A stretch of DNA of 64,000 nucleotides from Microtetraspora sp. NBRC 13810 (GTDB lineage Bacteria; Actinomycetota; Actinomycetes; Streptosporangiales; Streptosporangiaceae): NCBI RefSeq assembly GCF_030268685.1, contig NZ_BSRQ01000019.1, positions 62,001 through 126,000 of the forward strand. The letters are read 5' to 3'. Below, piece by piece: positions 59,187 through 64,000 of this stretch. Both the position numbers and the translations under genes were made by a program. The notes under the pieces were generated by a model that did not search any database, was not told the DNA's origin, and worked only from the letters and a program-made list of their open reading frames with translations. Each line of letters opens with the position of its first letter. The stretch's first letter is position 1.

Positions 59187-59981
59187 GTGTACAGGTTCCT
59201 CCTGACCCCTCGCTGGCTGGCGTTCCACGTGGTGGTGCTGCTGGTCATCCCGGCCTTCGTGTTCCTCGGCCGGTGGCAGTTCGGGCGCTTCGAGGAACGC
59301 TCGGCCGCGAGCCACCACATCACCGCCAACCTGCGGGCCGGCGCGGCCCCGCTGGACACCCTGGCCCGCCCGGGCGAGCCGGTCAGGGACGCGGACGAGT
59401 ACCGCACCGTCACCGTCTCCGGCACCTACGACACCGCCCACCAGCTCGTCGTGCGCCGCCGCCCCCAGGAGGGCAGGCTCGGCTTCTACGTGCTGACCCC
59501 GCTGGTCACGGGTTCCGGCCAGGCGGTGCTGGTCAACCGGGGCTGGGTGCCCGCGGGCGCGACCGCCGACGCGATGCCCCAGGTGCCCGCGCCGGCCACC
59601 GGCGAGGTCACCGTCACCGGGCGGCTGCGGCCGAGCGAGACCGAGGAGACCTCCGGGATCAGGAACCGCGCCGGCCTCCCGCCGGGCCAGGTCCTGCTGA
59701 TCGACGCCGGCGCGATCGGCCGCGGCCTGCCGTACCGGATCCCCGGCGGCTATGTGGAGCTGACCGGGCAGCGGCCCGCCGCGGCGGAGCCCGAGCCGGT
59801 GCCCGCGCCCGACGTCGGCGAGGGCGGCGGGCTCAACCTGGCGTACGGCGTGCAGTGGTGGCTGTTCATCGGGATCGCCGTCGGCGGCTGGTTCTTCCTC
59901 ATCCGCAGGGAGGCGGCCGACATCAAGGCGGCGGCGGACGAGCCCGAGGAAGAGCTGGCGGACGCTACAAAGGGACCATGA
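59187..59981 (+). CDS. SURF1-family cytochrome oxidase assembly protein
   Basis: This 264-residue inner-membrane protein shows the SURF1 pattern: a first helix (LAFHVVVLLVIPAFVFLGRWQFGRFEER, with the conserved LGxWQ), then a periplasmic domain with VTVSGTYD and LGFYVLTPLV and the late VLVNRGWVP. A second helix (WWLFIGIAVGGWFFLI) follows and an acidic tail ends the protein. SURF1 helps assemble heme A cytochrome c oxidase. GTG 59187 is the start. It overlaps the convergent next gene by 17 bp at the 3' ends. Confidence 0.93.
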   Translation: MYRFLLTPRWLAFHVVVLLVIPAFVFLGRWQFGRFEERSAASHHITANLRAGAAPLDTLARPGEPVRDADEYRTVTVSGTYDTAHQLVVRRRPQEGRLGFYVLTPLVTGSGQAVLVNRGWVPAGATADAMPQVPAPATGEVTVTGRLRPSETEETSGIRNRAGLPPGQVLLIDAGAIGRGLPYRIPGGYVELTGQRPAAAEPEPVPAPDVGEGGGLNLAYGVQWWLFIGIAVGGWFFLIRREAADIKAAADEPEEELADATKGP

Positions 59982-60711
59982 CCAGCAGGAACGTCGCCAC
60001 GATCGCCACCAGGAGCCCCTGCGCCGCGTTCAGCGGCCCCCTGGGGGTCAGCACGTCGTACGGCCTGCGCCACAGCGGATAGGGCTCCAGCAGGACGTAG
60101 AACACGATCCCGCCGCGCAGGAAGATCCACAACCAGGCCCAGCGGGTGGCGTAGCGGCGTTCCGGCAGTCCCAGCATCAGCAGCAGCGTGAGCGCCCCGG
60201 CGGCGGCCCCCAGCGGGGCCAGCGGCGCCCACACGCGTTGCAGCTCCGCATACGCCCACAGGCCCGGCCCGCCGGGCGGGTCGGTGACCGGCACCACGCG
60301 CCCGCCCTCTCGGCCGGCCGCCGCGATCGCGGCGAGGTGGGAGGCGCGCACCGGCGCCAGTCTCGCCTCGTCGAGGCGGGTCGTCACCGGGTCCCACACC
60401 TCGCCCTTGGGCACCCCGATCGCCCGCGACCAGCGGGTCGGGCCCTCCGACCACAGGAGCTGCCCGTAACCGGGCCAGGACCGGTCCGCGACCACCTGGG
60501 TCACCGTGCCCGCGCGCAACCCCGCGTAGAGGTCCCGGACCGGGCGCGGCGCCGGCTCGCCGTTGACCGTGACGGCGAAGACGGCGAAGGTCAGCACGGC
60601 CAGCAGGACCCAGCGGGTGGCGTGGAGCAGGCGGTCGTGCGGAGTCCGGGGCTGGAGCACCGGGTGCGGGACAACCGGTTCGACGACGCCCGGTCTGATG
60701 GCGGAGGACAC
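59965..60711 (-). CDS. Membrane protein with N- and C-terminal helices, unknown function
   Basis: The 248-residue product has one hydrophobic helix near residues 30-50 (WVLLAVLTFAVFAVTV), a soluble section of about 110 residues, and three or four helices at the end (LAPLGAAAGALTLLLML, WAWLWIFLRGGIVFYVLL, QGLLVAIVATFLLVMV). No known domain is recognised. The last 17 bp overlap the SURF1 gene on the other strand. Confidence 0.75.
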   Translation of the reverse strand: MSSAIRPGVVEPVVPHPVLQPRTPHDRLLHATRWVLLAVLTFAVFAVTVNGEPAPRPVRDLYAGLRAGTVTQVVADRSWPGYGQLLWSEGPTRWSRAIGVPKGEVWDPVTTRLDEARLAPVRASHLAAIAAAGREGGRVVPVTDPPGGPGLWAYAELQRVWAPLAPLGAAAGALTLLLMLGLPERRYATRWAWLWIFLRGGIVFYVLLEPYPLWRRPYDVLTPRGPLNAAQGLLVAIVATFLLVMVPL

Positions 60712-61033
60712 CCAAGCCCCAATCGCGAAGAGATGGCGTGCTTAGGGTAAAGCGCCTGATCGATCCCCTCGAATTCGAGGTACCCGGTGGCGCGTTTCAC
60801 CTGGGGGCCGGGGTGGAGTGGGGACCGGGTTCGCCGTTCGGGTGGTGCGGGCGAAGGTTGCTGCGAGAATGTTTCTCGTCATCGACGGCGCCGCCGTGGA
60901 GAGGGTCCGGAACATCCCGTGGACCGTTCCGCCCCATTCGCCGGGCCGTCCCGTCCACGAGGTGAATGAAGAGATACAGCTTGGAGACCTCCCAGCTTGT
61001 TCTGTGTGATGCCAGCGTCATACGGTTTCCCAT
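60712..61033. other. 322-bp divergent intergenic region
   Basis: This gap separates the minus-strand membrane gene from the amidohydrolase. Its codon usage is not coding-like. A minus-strand frame of 78 codons (60797-61033) exists but looks like chance. The AT-rich part at 60960-61030 probably contains the amidohydrolase promoter. No repeat or hairpin of note was seen. Confidence 0.5.
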
Positions 61034-62230
61034 GTGACTACGCCGCTGCTTACCGACCCAGAGCCGAGGCGGCGCGACTATGTGATCATTTCGGTAGATG
61101 ATCACCTCATCGAGCCACCTGACATGTTCGAGGGACGGCTGCCCGAGAAGTACGCCGACCTCGCCCCGAAAGTGGTGGAGACCGGGTCGGGCCACCAGGT
61201 CTGGCAGTACGGCGGGGCCACCTACCCCTGCGCCGGGGTCGACGTCGGCGCGGGCATGCCGCCTGAGCAGTGGACCCTCGACCCGGTGCGCTTCGAGCAG
61301 ATGCGGCCCGGCTGTCACGACATCGAGGCCCGCATCGAGGACATGGACCGCGCGGGCGTCTGGGCCGCCCTCTGCTTCCCCGGCATGCTGGCCGGGCAGG
61401 CGGGCATGCCCTTCGCCAAGACCCGCGACCAGGATCTCGGCCTCGCCGTGCTGCGCGCGTGGAACGACTGGCACGTGGACGTGTGGGCGGGCACCTACCC
61501 CGAGCGGATCATCGCGATGCAGCTCCCCTGGCTGCCCGACCCCGAGGTGGCGGCCAAGGAGATCCGCGACAACGCGGCCCGCGGCTTCAAAGCGGTGATC
61601 TTCCCGGAGTTCCCCACCCGGCTGCGGCTGCCGTCCATCCACAGCGGCCACTGGGACCCGTTCTTCGCGGCCTGCGAGGAGACCGGCACCGTGGTGTGCC
61701 TGCACACCGGCTCCGCGTCCTGGGCGCCGGTGCCCTCGCCGGACACCCCGATCGAGGCCATCACCACGCTGATCCCGACCAGCGCGATGTTCGCCTGCGC
61801 CGACTGGCTCTGGTCCGGCGTGCCGCTGCGCTTCCCCAACCTGCGCATCCTCGTCGTCGAGGGCGGCGTCGGCTGGCTGCCGATGCTCGCCGAGCGCGCC
61901 GACTACGCGCTGGACCACACGGTGGGCGGGGAGTCGTCGTGGGAGGGCGGGCTGAAGCCGAGCGAGGTGCTGCGCCGCAACTTCTACTTCGGCACGCTCA
62001 ACGACCACGCGCTGTCCGGCGTGCGGCTCGCCGTGGGGCTGGACCACGTGCTGCTGGAGAGCGGCTACCCGCACTCCGACTCCACCTGGCCCGACACCCA
62101 GCGCTCGGTGGCCCGCAACCTCGGCAGCCTGCCGCCGGCCGACATCGCCAGGGTCGCCTACGGCAACGCCGCCCGGCTGTTCGGCCACCCGCTGCCGTCC
62201 CGGGCGTGGCTGCGGATGGAACAGCTCTAG
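61034..62230 (+). CDS. Amidohydrolase-2 (ACMSD-like) family metal-dependent hydrolase
   Basis: This 398-residue protein starts with GTG 61034. YVIISVDDHLIEPPDMF is the first metal block of the amidohydrolase-2 family (Asp-His in place of HxH). Central VVCLHTGSASW supplies a metal His, and the late GLDHVLLESGYPHSDSTWP gives the Asp and neighbouring His. Members decarboxylate or hydrolyse aromatic and ring-cleavage products. The substrate is unknown. It is convergent with the DUF1232 gene, with a 4-bp overlap. Confidence 0.9.
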   Translation: MTTPLLTDPEPRRRDYVIISVDDHLIEPPDMFEGRLPEKYADLAPKVVETGSGHQVWQYGGATYPCAGVDVGAGMPPEQWTLDPVRFEQMRPGCHDIEARIEDMDRAGVWAALCFPGMLAGQAGMPFAKTRDQDLGLAVLRAWNDWHVDVWAGTYPERIIAMQLPWLPDPEVAAKEIRDNAARGFKAVIFPEFPTRLRLPSIHSGHWDPFFAACEETGTVVCLHTGSASWAPVPSPDTPIEAITTLIPTSAMFACADWLWSGVPLRFPNLRILVVEGGVGWLPMLAERADYALDHTVGGESSWEGGLKPSEVLRRNFYFGTLNDHALSGVRLAVGLDHVLLESGYPHSDSTWPDTQRSVARNLGSLPPADIARVAYGNAARLFGHPLPSRAWLRMEQL

Positions 62231-62577
62231 GAGGGCGAGTCCAGGAACGTGGGAGCGTCGTGCGTGCGCTCCCACGTCACATAACGCCCGCTCTCACCGA
62301 GCAGCGAGGTCATCAGCCACAGGAAGACGCCGAAGTCGTCGACCACCCCGATGAGCACCAGGAAGTCGGGGATGACGTCGATCGGCGAGATCAGGTAGAC
62401 CACGCCGAGCCCCATCATGGCGAGCCTGCCCTTGCCCATGCCCGGATAGTCGCCGCGGAGGACGGCGGCCAGCATCCGCGGGATGCCGCGCACCCGGACG
62501 CCGATGCCGGGCGTCCCCGGGCTGTTCACCTCGCGGTAAGCCCGCCATAACGCCGCGCTCCGCCCCACCTTGGCCAT
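62227..62577 (-). CDS. DUF1232 (YkvA-type) membrane protein
   Basis: This 116-residue protein has the DUF1232 core GVVYLISPIDVIPDFLVLIGVVDDFGVFLWLM, where the PIDxIPD turn between two hydrophobic helices is diagnostic. The function of the family is unknown. Its stop overlaps the convergent amidohydrolase by 4 bp, and the truncated amidase lies upstream on the same strand. Confidence 0.9.
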   Translation of the reverse strand: MAKVGRSAALWRAYREVNSPGTPGIGVRVRGIPRMLAAVLRGDYPGMGKGRLAMMGLGVVYLISPIDVIPDFLVLIGVVDDFGVFLWLMTSLLGESGRYVTWERTHDAPTFLDSPS

Positions 62578-62633
62578 CGTGGGCTCCTCCCAGAGGGGAT
62601 CGTGGCGCCGGTACTACCCGGCCGTCGTCCCGC

Positions 62634-63356
62634 TTAACGCGCGCGGCGGGCCCCGCGTTCCCTCACCCGGCGAAGGCGCCCGCCCAGCGCGGCGGTGTCC
62701 CGCACGGTCCTGGTGAGCACCCCGGTCACCGCGAACCCGGCCCAGCCCTCGCCGACGGCCGGGCCCATGCTGATCCGCCCGCGCGCCGGTTTGAGCCCTA
62801 CGAGGCCGCACAGGCTCGCCGGGACGCGGATGGACCCGCCGCCGTCGCCGGCGGTCGCCACGGCCACCATGCCCGCCGCCACCGCCGCGGCCGAACCGCC
62901 GCTGGACCCGCCGCTGGAGTACGCCGGGTCGTACGGGTTGCGGGTCGGCCCGGCGGCCAATGGCTCGGTGGTGACGGTGGTGCCGAACTCGGGGGTGTTC
63001 GTCCGGCCGAGGATGACGAACCCGGCGCGGCGCAGCTTGGCCACGTCGTAGGAGTCGGTGTCCACGACCACGCCGTCCAGCGCGCGCGACCCCTCCCGGT
63101 ACGGATCGCCCGCCGACGCCCAGCCGAGGTCCTTGAGCAGCGTCGGCACGCCCCGGAACGGCGCATCGGCCGCGATCGCGTCGATCTCCGCCAGCGCCCG
63201 CTCGAAACGGCGGTGGACCACGGCGTTCAGCTCGCCGTCGAGCGCCTCGATCCGGGCGATCGCCGCCTCGGCCAGCTCGCGCGGCGACACCTCCCCCGCG
63301 CGCACGGCCCGCGCCTGGTCGACCGCGTCCCGGGCGAGGACCTCCGCCGCGCTCAC
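62634..63356 (-). pseudogene. Truncated amidase (amidase-signature family), C-terminal half missing
   Basis: The frame from GTG 63356 encodes 240 residues. It carries the amidase-signature Lys in PTLLKDLGW and the Ser-rich catalytic region SSGGSSGGSAAAVAAG with a following DGGGSIRVPASLCGLVGLKPARGR. The family needs about 450-490 residues. Here homologous sequence ends at RTVRDTAAL and an odd Arg-rich tail of 20 residues runs to the stop. No continuation is present in another frame. The catalytic Ser-Ser-Lys triad is still encoded, but the substrate-binding half is gone. It overlaps the upstream oxidoreductase by 4 nt. Confidence 0.7.
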
Positions 63357-64000
63357 CCTGCGCTCGGCGCCAGGTCGCGTACGGCCTGCGTGATCGAGAC
63401 GCCGCCGGGGACGGGGGCGAGGACCGGGGTGGTCAGCCCGTTGGCCACGTACTCCCGGATCCTGGCCCGGCAGGTGGCCGCGTCCCCGTGCACCACGAGG
63501 TCGTCCACGACCTCGTCCGGGATCGCCTTCAGCGCGGCCTTGCGGTCGCCCGCCGCCCACGCCTCGTGCAGCGGGCGGAGCACCTCGGCGCGGCCGAGCC
63601 AGTCGTGGAAGGCGGCGTAGACGGGCACGGTCAGGTAGCCGGCGAGCAGGCGGCGGGCCAGCTCGCGTACCTGCTCGGCGTCCTCGCTCACGCAGACGAA
63701 CAGGCGGGCGATCAGCTCGGTGTCCGGGCCCGTCTCGGCGCGCACCTTCCTGACGTCGGCCGGCGAGAGCCAGTTGGTGATCGCGCCGTCGGCCTCGGCG
63801 GCGGCCAGCCGGAGCATCCGCGGGCGCAGCGCGGCCAGCACGATCCTGGGTGGCGTCGCGGGGGCGCGTTCCAGCTTGAAGCCCTGCACCTCGAAGGTCT
63901 CGTAGCGCTCGGAGACCTTCTCCCCGGCCAGCGCCCTGCGCAGGAAACGGAGGGTGTCCCGGGTACGGGCGTAGGGCTTGACGAACTCCCCGGCGTTCCA
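63353..64000 (-). CDS. Luciferase-like (LLM class) F420-type oxidoreductase, 5' end outside the window
   Basis: The visible 215 residues are the C-terminal two thirds of a bacterial luciferase-like TIM-barrel protein. RTRDTLRFLRRALAGEKV is followed by PPRIVLAALRPRMLRLAAAEADGAITNWLSPADVRKV, a block typical of LLM flavin/F420 oxidoreductases. The C-terminus has VVHGDAATCRARIREYVANGLTTPVLAPVPG. F420 dependence is common for actinomycete members but cannot be proven here. It is followed by a truncated amidase in a 4-nt overlap, so the two once formed an operon. Confidence 0.85.
   Translation of the reverse strand, partial: WNAGEFVKPYARTRDTLRFLRRALAGEKVSERYETFEVQGFKLERAPATPPRIVLAALRPRMLRLAAAEADGAITNWLSPADVRKVRAETGPDTELIARLFVCVSEDAEQVRELARRLLAGYLTVPVYAAFHDWLGRAEVLRPLHEAWAAGDRKAALKAIPDEVVDDLVVHGDAATCRARIREYVANGLTTPVLAPVPGGVSITQAVRDLAPSAG

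Noticed and set aside
60797-61033. A 78-codon minus-strand frame before the amidohydrolase
   Set aside because: Codon bias is weak, no RBS is visible, and it would start on top of the divergent gene start. Chance is the better explanation.
1-64000. CRISPR array, tRNA/rRNA genes, insertion sequences or prophage genes
   Set aside because: I looked for spaced direct repeats of 24-40 bp, tRNA-like ends, transposase DDE motifs and phage structural genes on both strands and saw none.

Overview
The window is very GC-rich DNA with GTG starts, many 4-nt ATGA/GTGA gene overlaps, ECF sigma factors, a SARP/AfsR-type regulator, LCP and F420-type families and a 3Fe-4S ferredoxin/P450 pair. This fits a filamentous actinomycete chromosome, most likely near the Streptosporangiaceae (inference from gene style, not a placement). 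No tRNA, rRNA, CRISPR array, insertion sequence, phage gene or replication origin was seen. Partial genes run off both ends.

Left part (1-14.8 kb). A cell-envelope operon (1209-9383) links two very long Pro-rich exported proteins, a sigma-region-like protein with one membrane span, a MinD/ParA-type ATPase, a bitopic membrane protein and a secreted GH16 glycosidase, with start/stop overlaps at three of the five junctions. No function is known to me for this set. It is followed by a membrane protein coupled to a D-aminoacylase-type amidohydrolase, a GNAT acetyltransferase, three coupled small unknown genes and an XRE regulator.

Regulatory part (14.8-24.1 kb). A five-gene minus-strand operon encodes an ECF sigma factor, a zf-HC2 membrane anti-sigma-like protein and a three-part ABC exporter. 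Next is a small beta-carbonic anhydrase with a clear operator/promoter. Then come two paralogous ECF-sigma/membrane-protein pairs that point outward from an orphan bioA and a broken chrB fragment.

Metabolic part (24-38 kb). It starts with a saccharopine-dehydrogenase-like gene and a deletion scar where a LuxR-type regulator and an arylamine N-acetyltransferase, facing each other, have both lost their 3' ends. A glucose-dehydrogenase-like gene and gnd follow. The most interesting locus is 29.6-36.7 kb: a P450 and ferredoxin divergent from an OleA-like ketosynthase, GT2 glycosyltransferase, second P450, OleC-like ligase and OleD-like reductase. No OleB (beta-lactone decarboxylase) is present, so a modified beta-lactone product is a testable prediction. 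An LCP ligase closes this part.

Right part (38-64 kb). It holds a CooC/MinD-like ATPase behind a metalloregulator-like inverted repeat, a 637-residue protein I do not recognise, and a permease/nitrilase/GntR unit. Further on are an HD hydrolase, RNase HII, a LysR/aminotransferase pair with a good LysR box, a large SARP-NB-ARC-TPR regulator, a methyltransferase, a 2-hydroxyacid dehydrogenase lacking its catalytic His, TetR, and a divergent GNAT/HxlR pair sharing a perfect palindrome. SURF1, an amidohydrolase, DUF1232, a truncated amidase and the start-less part of an F420-type luciferase-like oxidoreductase finish the window.
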